A program made the position numbers and the translations under genes. A stretch of 64,000 bases of DNA. Source: Corythucha ciliata (Eukaryota; Arthropoda; Insecta; Hemiptera; Tingidae). Below, piece by piece: positions 22,471 through 35,134 of this stretch. How positions within the stretch are numbered: position 1 is the stretch's first letter; each line of letters begins with the position of its first letter. The DNA lies in assembly GCA_038030265.1 (NCBI GenBank), contig CM075937.1:24346198-24410197 (forward strand), written 5' to 3'. The notes beneath the pieces were generated by a model. It was given only the letters and a program-made list of their open reading frames with translations, ran no database searches and was not told the origin of the DNA.

Positions 22471-22904
22471 GGTTGAAAAATCTCTCTAATAATGCTTGAT
22501 TTACACGTTTTCTGACTGGGACTTTTCGAGTTTTTCACTTATATCTCAACGAAAAAATACTTGTTGTAATCGGAAGACTGAAGGAAGGCTGAATACAAAA
22601 ATGATCGTCTGCCCGGAGCATTTACCCAGTTTCAGGACTATGATCTTTCTGTTAAATTCATGTCCCTAATTAAGGATTTTAATTAGCTATATAATCCTTA
22701 GGCCCCAGATATGGCACGGCAGATTCCCGGGCTCGTAAATAGGGGGTCATGTAAATATCATTTTGCTCACCTTTCAAAATTTTGTATTTCAGGTTGGATG
22801 GTACTGTCGCCAGCAGTCTGAAAAGAGCCCTCTTTTTTCAACACCCCCCCCCCCACTCTGATCCATTCTTTCAGATTATACATAATTATACCGGTGGTTT
22901 TTGC

Positions 22905-23265
22905 GGACTACTTCAAATCCCCAAACCACAGCAAAGCTCCAAATCACTACAAAGCCCCGAGCCTGCACGACAACGCTCCAGTCCACAGTATAGCTCCAAC
23001 CACAGCTATCCCGCTACAAATAGCTCAAACCAATCAATTAATCATTGTATTGATGCCTGATCATTGTATTGAGTAGCCTATGATCACTGCTCGTTTTAGT
23101 GGAAGTCGTTTGACGAGGGTGGTTCGGTCTATTCGACCGAAACCACGGCCACAAATTAATAAAGACACTATAAACGTGGAGAGATGACCCTTTTTTCACC
23201 AAAAATTTAAGCTCTAACCAAAGTAAAGCACCACCCACAGTTGGGCTTCAACCACCGTAAAGCGT
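22905..23265 (+). repeat. ~18-bp degenerate minisatellite, type C
   Basis: Units such as ACCACAGCAAAGCTCCAA, ATCACTACAAAGCCCCGA and CCACAGTATAGCTCCAA recur. Scattered later members run to 23265 (ACCGTAAAGCGTTCC). They are complementary to the units at 15340-15480. Short frames here are repeat-derived. Confidence 0.55.
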
Positions 23266-23579
23266 TCCACTTGTTTCTTCACCTCCTTTCCTTGTTTCCA
23301 AAATCCGGGCCCTCATGGAAGGCCGGGGCTGGGCCGGGGTAGCGGACCAAGTCAACCAAGTACCCTCTCCCTCCCTAGAGGCTTGTCTCGTAGTGTGGCA
23401 AACTTCGAAGCCATTTGTAGAGACACAACATTTTTTTTCATTGGGCAATGGCAATGGGAATTTATAGTGTCTGTGAAGACTTTGAAGATTGTTATCGCTT
23501 TGGCCTTGTAAGACATCTTTTGTCGATTTCAAAAATGCATTTGGTTTAGCAAAAAAAAAAAAAAAAAAAATTCATTTCT

Positions 23580-25470
23580 AGATGAGAAACAAAAAAAAAG
23601 TTTTTCGAAAAAAATACGAATTGACAAATTGTTATTATTACATGAATGTTGAATCCGTAGGCCGAAACGAAATACGAATTTTTCGAAAAAATACTTGAGA
23701 AATCATAAGTCGAAAGCAAAGCGAGATAGACAATAAACCACATAAACGCCATAATCGATACAAGACATTTATGGCGAAAATGCCATAAACGAGATAGGAC
23801 ATAACTCGAATTTCTTACTTCATACTTGGTGTAACTTTCGCCCAACAATTTTTTAACCACCCAAACCAGTGACGACAGAATCGGAAAGAGCACACTTTTT
23901 TCTGTCAAGAATAGCCAATTTCGATCAAATTCAACCATTTTCTGTGGGCTCCAGAGCTGCTCAAAGTTTTTGCAAATCGAGGATTCCTAATTTTTAAAAA
24001 AAGTCAACCCCCACTTTTCTACACTAAATCTGAGCACACCGACATCCTATTATGGGTCGGAAAAACTTCCCCAATGTGTCCTGTTTAAAATTACTCATGG
24101 ACGTATTTTAAGTTAATCAGTGATTTTTCGGCAGAAATGGCCATTTCTTAGAAAAAAAGAATGGGTTTTCTCTTCAAAATCGCTTGTTTCGACGGATTAC
24201 AAGTCGCGTCGCTTTTGATAAGACACAGTCCTGAAGCATTTTGGGAAAATCGATCCCGATAGAGGCCTCTGCAATTCTTACTTTATTCAATTACGAACAA
24301 GCTTTCATGAAAGGGCGTAGGGTTTTAACTTTTCCCTGGGGGGGCTTCTGGTCTCAAATTCGTTAAAAATTTGTAATTATCACTTTGTTTCATTATGTAT
24401 ACAGTAGATGCGGTTTAAACACCTAGGAATACGAAATCGGACATGAGGTCTTCTCGTTTGTCGTCCGGAGCTGCACTATTAGCACTGAAAGTACTAACCT
24501 TTCATTATTTTTTCGCGTTATTTCACATGATAACCCGCGTGGTTGCAAAATTTCGTGCTGCTCGGAGTAGTCCGGGACGATAAACGAATAGACCTACTGT
24601 AAACTCGTCTCGGCCCTTGACCATTTTTATGCAGCATATTCCGAATCAAGCACGGACTTTGTGGATGAAAGTAGACCTTATTTGCAATCGAAAATGCCAA
24701 ATACATCATAGCCCGAAACTCAATTGTTTCTGAGATAATGATTTTCCAAACGTTTTAAAATGCATAAATCTCTTTTCTTAGTCTAGTGCGACTTGTCACT
24801 TCTAAACGAACACCTGGGAGGTGGGACACTTCTTTTCATTGATGAGTCAAAGGCAAATGGCTTATATGAGGGCGGCAAACCAAGAATCGTACTTTTTTTT
24901 ACATTTTTTGGAAAATCAATTAATTATGAAAATAAATTATTGTTTGATGCTTTGGGACGTTTTTTCATGGGTGATTGTTGGGTTTTATTCTGAAAAATAA
25001 AACGTAGACAGATCATAAAGAAAAACAAGGTACATTTCTGTTATTTAGGCCCTTATAACTTAAAATAATGATGGTTCTCTTCAAAATCGCTTGTTTTGAC
25101 CTGAAAAATTTGAACAAGTTTTGTGATTTGGTTTTAGACAAACGGGGACTGACTTTGTTTGAAAAAAAAAAATCCCCGATTTGCACGACTTAGAGCCGCA
25201 TTTGAGGCCACATAAAATAGTTCATATCCAGCGCAAATGGCTAATCCTGACAGGAAATAGTGTGCTATTTCCGAATCTATCACCAAAAGTTGCAAAAATG
25301 CAAATTGAAAGCGATTTTCTCGCAGTTAGTTGTAAAAATTGATGTAAGGAAGCCATGAAAAAGCGTTTAAAAAATCGTATCTCGAAGGGTTTTGATTTTC
25401 GGACCATGGTATAGGTAGGGTGTTTTCGGTCGCAAATGATGTCTATTATCTCCTTCCACACTGTATAATT
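23580..25470. repeat. Long foldback element, family F4, copy 1
   Basis: The left part (about 23580-24230) and right part (about 25070-25470) are mutually inverted or match opposite strands of 26480-27330. Landmarks are AGAATAGCCAATTTCGATCA, TTTTGATTTTCGGACCATGG (25388-25407), CGCAAATGATGTCTAT and a CACACTGTAT end. Apparent frames (e.g. 23546-23938 minus) lie inside repeat sequence. Confidence 0.6.
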
Positions 25471-26479
25471 ACTATTTTTAATTTTAGAGAAATGTGCTGC
25501 AGTAACTTAAAAAAATATTTATTAGACCACGTTGATAAGTTCTGCATGTGCCAAGCGCCTGTGGTGTCTATGCAACCAGACTAATTTATTCCCTAGAAAA
25601 ATAAAGCATTTTCATAGGTTTCACAGGCTCCACACTTCCACAGGCTGAAACTTCCACAGACGCACGTCAATGGGTTGACAGACAGTTTGCAAAACGGGGC
25701 CTTATTACAACCAGGAAACTTAGACTTACTATACAAAAAATGTCATGTTCTGACAATAATAAGTAGGTAACTAGTTATTAAAATTCGTTCAAGATTCCTG
25801 AAATAAATAAATAAACATTTAATTTGTTGCAAAGGTAGCCCCCCCCCCTTTATCATTAACCACGGGTGTTCCGGTTTGATGGGTCTACTAACTCGTTACC
25901 CTAATCATCCTTACAACACGCAGTGCTACTTCAGTACTTCAACCTGGTGTTCTTTGCAGCATTGATCCTGAGTCTTTCACAGCATTTAGTTTTAATGTTA
26001 TGATCGTATTGACGAAATGTTCGTTGAAACTGTAACGAAGGGACAAAAACACGATGAGAACAAGAAACGTCACGAAGAAGAACGCCCAATTTTACAGCTT
26101 CTTTGGTGGTGGTGGTGGTGGGGGGAATCCGACTCTCCCACCCAGAAGAAGTAGCCTCAGTACGACCCTGATCTTCAAACTATATAATTTCTGCTCTGCA
26201 GTTCACAAAGGGCTAAAATAAAGGAACCATGTGAACTGAACTTGAATAAAGTAAAGAACGCAGTGCTATCTTGTGGGATCAAAAATGAGAAATTTATTTG
26301 AGACCGCTGATTAAGGGCGGGAGGCGGTGGAGTGGTGCAACTTGTAATCCATATGACTTTGGTTTCGACCCACAACATTTGAACGAGCTTTGTGATTTTT
26401 AGCATGATTGACGTCATTAAAGCATCATTCAAGTTTTCCCATGATCGGGCCGGATTGTGTACGCTTGTCAAAGTCCAAA
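25471..26479. other. Intergenic, no gene seen
   Basis: Mixed sequence with a poly-C run near 25840 and a GGT microsatellite near 26104-26124. No recognisable coding exon. Confidence 0.35.
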
Positions 26480-27330
26480 AAATGTCGCTCCCGTTGCTAG
26501 CTGTCGGATAGAGCGCATGTCTCTACTGCGAATTTCGGCGTTATTAGTTAATTTGCAATTATTCAGTCAGAAATTGGTATCAACAAGTAGAGTCATTAAG
26601 TGCGCTGATTTCGCCGAATAACAGCTAAACACGCTGAAATTCGCAGTTTGTTCGCAGTAGTGAAATGCACCCTTGCCGACAGCCAGCTGCCGGAGTGACA
26701 GTTTTTGATATTTTGGTAGGAGTGCGCATTCCGTCCGGTACGAAGGAAAACTTTGGATAAAGCTTCAATGAGTTTCAGCATGTTAAGAATCACAAAGCTC
26801 GTTCAAATTGGGTAGGTCAAAACAAGCGACTATGAAGAGAAAAATTATATTTTTTCCCAAGAAATGGCCATTTCTGCCGAAAACTCGCTGAAGAAATGAA
26901 AAATCGTTCATGAGTAATTTTAAAAATGACAAATTGAAGACGTTTTTCCGACCCATGGGACGTCGGAACGTAAGTAGGGGTAGGGGTTTAATTTTTTTTT
27001 AAATTAGAGATCCTTGACTTTCACAACTTTGAGCATCTCTTGAGCCCAAAGAAAATATTTGAATTTGATTGAAAATGGCTATTCCTGACATAACAAAGTG
27101 TGCTCTTCCCAAATCCATAGTCAAAAGTTGCAAATGCCAGCTGTAAACCGATTTACTTGCATTTAGTAAAGAAAAGTGATGCAAGCCACAAAAAACGTTA
27201 GAAAAATCATATCTCGTAGGATTTTGATTTTCGGACCATGGTTTGTTTATATGGTGTTTTCGATCGCAAATGAGACCTATTTTCACCCAATTTTTTTTGT
27301 CACTCTTAACCCGTTCCACACTGTATATTT
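26480..27330. repeat. Long foldback element, family F4, copy 2
   Basis: It contains GAATTTCGGCGTTATTAG, its inverted counterpart near 26620-26660, GCCGACAGCCAGCTGCCGG, TTTTGATTTTCGGACCATGG (27226-27245) and a CACACTGTAT end (about 27319). Order and orientation match 33055-34282. Confidence 0.6.
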
Positions 27331-27637
27331 CTGAAAAAAACTAGCATAATCAATCTCAAGATAAATTCATCGGATTGATAAATTCATTGGTGAGAGGATA
27401 TTGACAAATGAGTCAGACCTGATACATTTGTAAACCTGATGAAAAGAAATCAAATCATAGAAGGTGTGTCATGACGAATGATAGAGGTTTGTCATCATCC
27501 GTGAAAACCAAATGAAATCCAAAAGAAAAACAAGGAAAAAGTCTCGTCGGAAAACCTCGAAAATTATGCGTCACGACATGAACGTTTTGCCGTCCCCCAC
27601 CGAAATAATAACAAATGTCCCTTTAATCGACTAGAGA

Positions 27638-27737
27638 GCCTATTCTGTAACTCATAACACGTGCGTTAGCAAAATTTCTTTCATTTATTCATCTAGTTAA
27701 TTTCTCTAACGCACGCGTTAGAGTTACAGAATAGGCC
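27638..27737. repeat. ATTCTGTAACTC foldback MITE, copy 2
   Basis: Arms 27638-27670 and 27705-27737 are inverted copies bounded by GGCC-type ends. The arm sequence (ATTCTGTAACTCATAACACG) matches 14643-14745. Confidence 0.8.
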
Positions 27738-29469
27738 CCCAGATAAGTATAAAATGGTCCGAATTAAATAGACGGGCGTTAGTGGGACAACCATGAATCC
27801 AACAAAAACTGTGATTTTCAAGGAACTAGCAAATGAGGAACTGAATTTTTTCCGCATTCAAAAATACTAAAGGTTAAAGACGATTGGCTTCCTTCTTTCA
27901 CTTTTTTTTTTTTTGTGGCCCAACCCTCATTAGGATAAGCACACTTCCGATTAGTAGTGGAAGTCCTTGCTTTTAACAAAAGCACACCTTATTGCTAGTG
28001 GGAAAGGTACAAGGTACCTGTGGGTGAGGCGAGTTTGAACTTGGGCAAGATAGAAATACTAACGGGAAAGAATGACTCGCTGGGAAGATTACTTCCCAAA
28101 TGGGAGGAGAAAGTTTATGGCTTTCATGCGGAGAAAAATTAGATATGGCAATAAAATGAAGCATTAATTAGTGGAATCAATAAAAATCAAACATTTTGAA
28201 AGCCTGTAGCTTCCGGTACTTTATGGGGGCAATAAAAGTACCGTATTCAACTGGTTGTCCCCAAGGATTCAAAGATATTACTATAATTTGTCTAGAATGT
28301 ATTAAAATCGGTCAATGAAAGAGCAAAGTGAGCAGGAGACATTTCAATTCTAAGAAAGGGTTTACCTAAGGTTGATAGCTTATCAAGGGGCTGTTAAAAA
28401 AATTGGAAAGAGGGACAGGAAAATAAAATTAAAAAGTAGCAAATCAAACCGAAGAACATTATTTCATGAAATGATGAACTCGGCCAGAGATATAGACACC
28501 TATCTGAATGTACGCTACCAAGACCATTTAACAGACTCACGGAAACCTAGAAGAACTGATCCACGAAATTCAATATGAAACTCTGTTTTCTCGAGCAATC
28601 CAGTCCTGTTTCATTTTAAAAGTGCACAACCTTTTCACGGAACACGCGCATAGATAGAGCTTGAAAGAGGATAAGGTAAAAAGAGAAACTCATTTTTTTG
28701 TAATAAATCCTAGACCCACCTGAGAGTTATTTAAACCGTCTTCGAGCACATTTTCAGTTTCCATATTAATCATAATATCACTTGGAAATTCATAAAAGCT
28801 ACAAAAGTTTAAGGGCAGGGCAACGAACGAAGAAAAATTAAAATGTCACTTAATAAACACTTAGAAAGTCAATAACTACGTTGACCCACGGAGTTTCAAG
28901 AAAGACTGCCAGCGTGACGTCATTTTCAGTCTTAACACCACCAGAGATGTGAGGGTTTGCGAGGTTAGGGTTAGCCAACACTGCCAAGGTCTGTTCGACG
29001 AGCACGCTCCGAGTAGCCTTGGCGTGAACTAAGTTTACGCACTCAAGCGCGCAATTTCTAAATAGTTATTAGTGAGTTTTAGCACTCTCCCGTTAAATCC
29101 TCCCGGAAACTTTATTTTCAAATTTTAACCAATCAGATGTTTCGTAACCATGCAACGACTGATTTATCGTTTGCTTTAGCTTTAGCTGGCGTGTTGCTAA
29201 AATTCTCTATTAGGGCTCGTTTACAAGCTCTATGTTTGCGTTGTGTGGAGTCTATGCAACCAAACAAATTTATTCCCTCAAAAATGAAGCATTTTGATAG
29301 GTTGCATCATAGAATAATAACTATACTGTCGTAAAAAAAGGAAACTTCGCTAAATTTTCGAAGCCAAGAGAAGGTAGCTTCTCGGGGGGGGGGGGGAATG
29401 GGAAGATTAGCTTCACTTCCCGTGGTGCTTTTGTCTAATTTTCACTCCTCCCCTGGTTTTTTTTGGCGT
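27738..29469. other. Intergenic, no gene seen
   Basis: AT-rich sequence with a run of 13 G at 29384-29396. Frames of up to 68 codons (28372-28578 on +) show no domain. Nothing convincing. Confidence 0.35.
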
Positions 29470-29760
29470 GAAGCTCCAAGTTAAAAAAGCGGTGATTCGT
29501 GGATAAAGTTTAGAAACAGCGCTAATTCGCGCTTGAAATTGAGAAAAATTGGTAGTTCGCGGATAAAATTGAGAAAGATCACTTAATCGCAGATAAAATT
29601 GAGACATAAACGCTTTACTTCACGGTAAGAATAGAGAAAAATTGCTAATGAAAAGCGGTAATTCACAGCTAAAATTGAGAAAGAACGGCTCACTCACATC
29701 TAAAACTCTGCAAAAGCGCAGATTCACGGATGAAATCCACGAGAAAAACGTTAATACTTA
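29470..29760 (+). repeat. Degenerate ~30-bp tandem array, type A
   Basis: Repeated units of the form CGCTAATTCGCG...AAATTGAGAAAAATT, spacing about 30. It is the same family as 240-960 and 43985-44415. Confidence 0.7.
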
Positions 29761-31099
29761 TTAAAACGTTTATTTATAGGTTCTGATTTATTAAGCACGC
29801 AAAAAAAGAATTCTTTTGCGAAAAAAAATTCATCAGGATCAAAAGTAAACTGTACATAACAGGAACTTGCAATTTTTATGAAAAAAAAGGCAGGATACTA
29901 AAGATCTCGCGAAAATTTAGACCCGTGACTTGCAATTCCACTGATAAAATATTTGCTCAAATGCGATTATTCTAAAAACTAATGGGGAACTTGCACATTT
30001 TTCAATCACTGGTGTTTCTTGAAGAAGGCTCTTCAACAAGACAATTTCCCATATTAAACATTGAAATCAATCAAGGAGTTTTTTTAGGCGAATTTTTAAA
30101 AAAATTGAGTGAGGGTTTGATTACGTCAAATGGCAGTCACTGAAATGGATGGCGTAAGGAAGAGGGGGGAAACGCGTTTTCTGGGTTTAATTTTTCTTGT
30201 TATTTGTAAACAAAACATTTTAGAGCTTCCTCAAATGCTTCAAAACTGCTCTTTGACGTAACGTTTCCCACGCACTATCCATCCCCTCCTGAAGAACTTT
30301 GAAATTTATTTAAAAATCACCAGACGCACAAATCGGGCTGCAACTACCGTTGACATCGTTGTCCGCATGTGCCAATTCACTGGCGTACTTTTCCCCCCAA
30401 TCGGGCATTCATGCAAGTTCCCCATTTGGCACATTCAAAAACTGAATTCACTGATTTTGTTTCATTCATCCCAAAGGCAGATTTCCGATCATTAAAATGA
30501 AAATGTCGTTAAATTGGCTCCTCCAAACACAAATTTCACGCATTTTCGCTCGTTCAGTAATACATATATTTCGTGGTTTCGGTTCTTTTAAAACCGAAGT
30601 TGGCTGGTTTCCACGCTTCCTGGATTTTGCCTCTTTGATTCAGTAGTGGTCTAAAACGAACGTGTCAAAAGAAAGCTATTTAGAGACCAAGATCCTAAGG
30701 AGGGGTTACACCTAACTTGTATTAACCTTATCACCGAATCGAAAGTGAATATTACAGGATTTGGGAACTCTTTGATGAGGAAGGGGGGGGGGTAAAGGCG
30801 GCAAAATAGAGCTTGCCCCCCCCCACTCAGAAAATCCCTAGTTTCGGCCCTGATCAAGTTGTCTTACTATACTTATATGGTTTATGAAAGAGGAATACAT
30901 CGTGAGGCATCATAGATGTGAGAACATGAGAATCCGTATATGCATAATACAAAACAGTAGGTGGAAGAATTCGGTTTAGAAGTAGTAAAGGTTGTGGTAT
31001 ATTGCAGCAAAGTGAGTAAAATTTTGTTGTTTGTATCGCTCGCACAGTAATATAATTCTGAATAACTATTCACAGTTCAGTATGAGTATCTAAAACTAC
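29761..31099. other. Intergenic, includes type B repeat
   Basis: A short type B array lies at about 30420-30640 (AAATTTCACGCATTTTCGCTC). Poly-G/poly-C runs occur near 30785 and 30817. No recognised gene. Confidence 0.35.
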
Positions 31100-31480
31100 C
31101 TAACGACTTGATTGCATATTTACAGGAGGAAAATAATATTTTTCACGGTATCTCTCATTCTTTTGAAACCTGGCTTGAGTCAGACCTATACCTATTATGT
31201 CGAATTCCCCACCAGGGAATGAGCAAGACTTGAGATTGCCCAGAAAATATGACAGAAATATTGTGGATTTAACATTAAGCTGTCGTATAATACGAAGCTT
31301 GCGATAACCCCACCCCTTTCTGATTAACCAGAAAAATAGGCTTTCAAGAAAATATACATAGTAAATTATAATATGCTTGTCAGTGTAATGCTTTGTGCGA
31401 TTCTTACCACCCCGATCTGGTATTTCCTCTAATCGAGGGGACGAGTCATGAATGAAACTCTCTGTACATATTTCTGACAA
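31100..31480 (-). other. Unassigned 126-codon open frame
   Basis: An uninterrupted - strand frame of 126 codons in AT-rich sequence. Splice-like signals split it plausibly: an acceptor TTTGTCAG near 31476, a donor GTG|GTAAGA near 31410 and an acceptor AATCAG near 31322. The segments would read ICTESFIHDSSPRLEEIPD and RKLRIIRQLNVKSTIFLSYF. I recognise no family. It may be two exons of an unknown gene or chance. Confidence 0.22.
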
Positions 31481-32889
31481 AGAGGAAAGGTGGACATGAG
31501 CTTGGACCTCTAGAATAATCTTTAGAAATATAAGTCTATTTTATTTAAGACTACTAGATTTACAATCGGAAAAGTATTTAGAGGGTTTTCAAGAGAATTA
31601 AGAATGTACGAATGACTGGAAATTTGTCGGGATTACTCGGCCAAAAAAAGGAAAAAATGATGCTTCAGTAGAACATCAGTCCGATATATATTTCGGGTGT
31701 ATCACACCCCTCTTCAGTCTACAGCAGAAAAAACCAACGACAAACGTTTACGGCATTGTATGGGCATTACTTAATCATTTAGAATAAAACAACAATAACA
31801 ACAACCATACCTTAATAATTCTTAAAACAGATAAAAATAATATTGTCACTATTGAAGGAGAACAACTCCTCTGTCGAAAAAAACCATAAGGTGGGCCTAG
31901 AAAACCACGAAATTCTTAATTATTAAGAATGGACATTGCAACGATCTCAAGAAGAACATGGTCGGCGTTCTTATAACTAAAGAACGCGATTGCTACATTA
32001 CTTTTTTGCCTAAATCTAAATACGCTACAGGATTAACGAGTGAAATTTGGCTATTTTTTTCAAATTTAATGCAATTTTTTCCCCCACCGCCAATAAATTT
32101 TACGAGTGCAGCCCCCCCCCCCCCAGTTCCACCCAAAATCCACCTTTTTTTTGCTCAGAACAATTTCAGACCGCAGTGAAAAACCAGATGAATTCAAATT
32201 CATTGAACAGTGAAGGAGTTTCAACATTTGAATCTTGCTAGTTGCTTGTACTTTGGGCAATTAGAAAGACGAACCGATTAATTGGCTGAATTATCAGTGG
32301 ATAAAGTCAACGGCTGAGAAGAATCACGTGAATTTAATGAGGAAAGGAGGGAACTGAAGACACCAAAAGTATAGCCAGATAGCAGGGGCGGATCCACATG
32401 GGGGGTAATGGAGTAACTACCCCCCCTCCCCAGGATTTCAGAAAAGTTTATTTTTTAAGAAATACAGAGAGAATATCACGACGATTCCCTGAGGATTGGT
32501 AAACTGTTGGCATTTGTCAATTCTCTGATATACAAATCAGAGCAATGCCAATTTCGTAGCCTCACCTTTTCATAAAGTGATGAGGGTTCATTTATGAGAT
32601 CGTGCAGCATTTTTACATGCTGAGAAATGGTATCATTAATGTAGGTAAAGGGTTGCCACCTTGGTACCTATTATAGACCGATGAATATGTCCGTCCTGTT
32701 TTCGAAGAAAATCAAATGCATCTTTACTTTTTGCAGGGTAGATACCCCTCCACGATGTTTCCACCATGAAATTTATGAGAAAGACTCGTGTGACATCCTG
32801 AATCAACACTCCAAAATGTCACTAACTCAGGAGTTGTGTCATTGACAAATTATTTGACCGCTGGTCTATAAATATAGAGGGTTGTTTGA
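31481..32889. other. Intergenic, no gene seen
   Basis: AT-rich with a run of 13 C at 32112-32124. No coding exon that I can support. Confidence 0.35.
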
Positions 32890-33050
32890 ATCCTAAAGGA
32901 AATATTTAGCGCTTCAACGTTTTAACACTCGTTAAAACGTTATTTAAATTGTTCCCAGTCGAAAAGTGAACATGAAATAACTAGGAATAAATGAAAAACA
33001 CGCTGCGCTCGCTAAGCGTTTTGCGCCGCTATAGGAAACCCCAGCTTTAC
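32890..33050. repeat. Foldback element related to 2202-2369
   Basis: It shares TTTAAATTGTT...GAAAAGTGAACATG and the right end CGTTTTGCGCCGCTA...CCAGCTTTA with the 2.2-kb element. The left end is less clear. Confidence 0.5.
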
Positions 33051-33054
33051 GGGC

Positions 33055-34282
33055 CGTAGAACGGTAGAACGCGTACTTTTCGAGTTAAAGGGGGAAAAAA
33101 CTCAGGTTTTCGGCCCTTCTGAAGTTTCTATGGGGAAATTTTGGTGGAAAACTCATGGAAATTACTCATGAGGGTATTAAAATAATTAGGGATTTTTTGG
33201 TAGAAACGACCATTTTTGAGAAAAAAGAGTGCTTTACTCTTCAGTGGTTTGACCAGCAAAATTTTTCAAACGATCCTTGCGATTTTCAACGTGCTAAAAA
33301 TCATTAAAGCCTCATGTAAAGCGGTCCTTTGAATGGAACTGAATGTGAACGGTCACCAAAGCATCAAAAGATATCGCTCCGGCAGCTGGCTGTCGAACAA
33401 AGTGGATTTCACTGCTAGTACGAATTTCGACGTTATTATAGTAAATTTGGGATTATTATGCAGAAATAGCGAAATTAAAGTAGAGAGTCACACTGAGTGG
33501 TAATTTTTGTCGAATACATAACAGCAAATTTACTAAAAACGTCGAAATTCGTAGTAGTAAGTGCACTCTATTTGACAGTCAACTGCCAACAAGAGACTTT
33601 GGTGGGCGTTCACACTCAGTTCCATTCAAAGTCCGATGAGGTTTTTACCCTTTTTACCTCGGATTGTTTGAATTTTGCAGGTCAAAACAAGCGAATTTGG
33701 GAGAAGAAATATCACTCTTTTCTTCTTCAAAAAAAAAAAAACTTGTAATTTTTGGAAAATTGCCAATTAAGCACACATGACGAACCAATGCCAATAACGA
33801 ACGCTCATGAGTAATTTTGAATGGGACTCGTTGAAGAAGTTTTTATGATCCAAGGAAAGTCGATATAGGCGCAGATTTAGTATGGTCAAGTGGAGGCTGG
33901 CTTTTATCTAAAATTAAAAATCTCCGTATCGTAGGTACAATCTTAAGGAGCTGCCGAGGCGACAGAAAACAGTTATTTTTGGACGAAAATTGCTAATCCT
34001 GACTTTCTGTCAGAGTCAGAGTGCGCAGACAGGGTCTGTCAGGGTGTGCTTTTCCCGAATCCATCGCCAAAAACTTACAAAAAACAGAAAGTCAGCTAAA
34101 AAGCGAGTTATATTCGCACTTAGTTAAGGATATTGATGTTATCCTAAAAAGATGTTCGAAAAATCATATCTCGATGGGTTTTGATTTTCGTACCATGGTG
34201 TTATAAGCGTTTTCGATTGCAAATGATGTCTATTTTTCACCCTATTTTTTTCCTGCACTTATTCGCATCCACCCTGTATGTA
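33055..34282. repeat. Long foldback element, family F4, copy 3
   Basis: Left arm about 33100-33440 and right arm about 33520-33860 are inverted copies. Landmarks are ACGAATTTCGACGTTATTAT with its counterpart GTCGAAATTCGTAGTAG, GAATGGAACTGAATGTGAAC with CACTCAGTTCCATTC, and CTCATGAGTAATTTTGAATG. The right end has TTTTGATTTTCGTACCATGG (34179-34198) and CACCCTGTATG. Confidence 0.65.
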
Positions 34283-34846
34283 CATAAGTAGAAAGTTTTC
34301 GATAGAAAACAGAAATGAAAACTCTGAAACCATTTTATCCGTGTTTTTTTCTAAATATACCCTAAACGAGTGGGAGTGGCTTTAAAGGAAAATCTTCTCG
34401 TACAAAACATTTAGGGTAATTAAATGTTCTATGCCTTTCGTGAATACATTGGTTTTCCACGACCAATACGGAACACGATAAACCCTTTCGGGCGATGAAG
34501 TGCTGTTTCTTGGGGCAATTAGTACGCGGCCAAGAAGGAAAAATAGCTAATAATCGGACCATGGTGCATATAGGGTCACTTTGGTTCCAAATGTGACCAA
34601 GAATCACCAATTTCATTTATGCCAGACTTTTCTGTTACACCCTGTATAAACAGGGGGTGTGAAGGGGTAGGGGTGTTCGGACGTCAGCCGTCAGCCGCCA
34701 GATATCTTGACATAGGCTGGTTTCGTGAAAAAGTGCCAAAAACCACAAAAAGTTCAAAAAATTGAAAAGTGATCCCGAAGTTTTTCGAAGTCAACAATTT
34801 GTACACCTCATGCTTATACACCACACGTGGATAACATTTTGCGTAT
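34283..34846. other. Intergenic with another ACCCTGTAT end
   Basis: TCGGACCATGGTGCATATAGG (near 34555) and TTACACCCTGTATAAA (near 34634) mark a decayed relative of the F4 or Tc1-like ends. No gene. Confidence 0.4.
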
Positions 34847-34865
34847 TGATAATAATAATAATAAT

Positions 34866-34880
34866 AATAATAATGATAAT
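34866..34880. repeat. 15-bp target-site duplication, 3' side of R1 element
   Basis: AATAATAATGATAAT abuts the poly(T) (- strand poly(A)) end of the R1-like element. It is repeated exactly at 40169-40183. The single G makes the match more than a simple microsatellite coincidence. Confidence 0.85.
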
Positions 34881-35134
34881 TTTTTTTTTTTTTTAATTGT
34901 CTGCGGGAAAAATCTTCAAAAAGACGCTTGGGATATGCCTCCCCTGCAGTGTGGGATTTTTACCCACTAAAAAACCCGCAGACATTCCTCCTCAGAGACC
35001 CCCCCCCCCCGGTACGACCTTTTCGGTATTACTTCAGGGGAGGTTTCCTGTGCCTTTTTTGCACCTCCGTTCTGTCCTGCTACTTGTTTTCCACCCGTCG
35101 GCTGGACCCAGGCCTAGACCTGCAGAGGTCTATT

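Noticed and set aside
23546..23938. 130-codon - strand frame
   Set aside because: Falls in the F4 foldback repeat. The matching segment of other copies is not open, so it is not conserved as coding.
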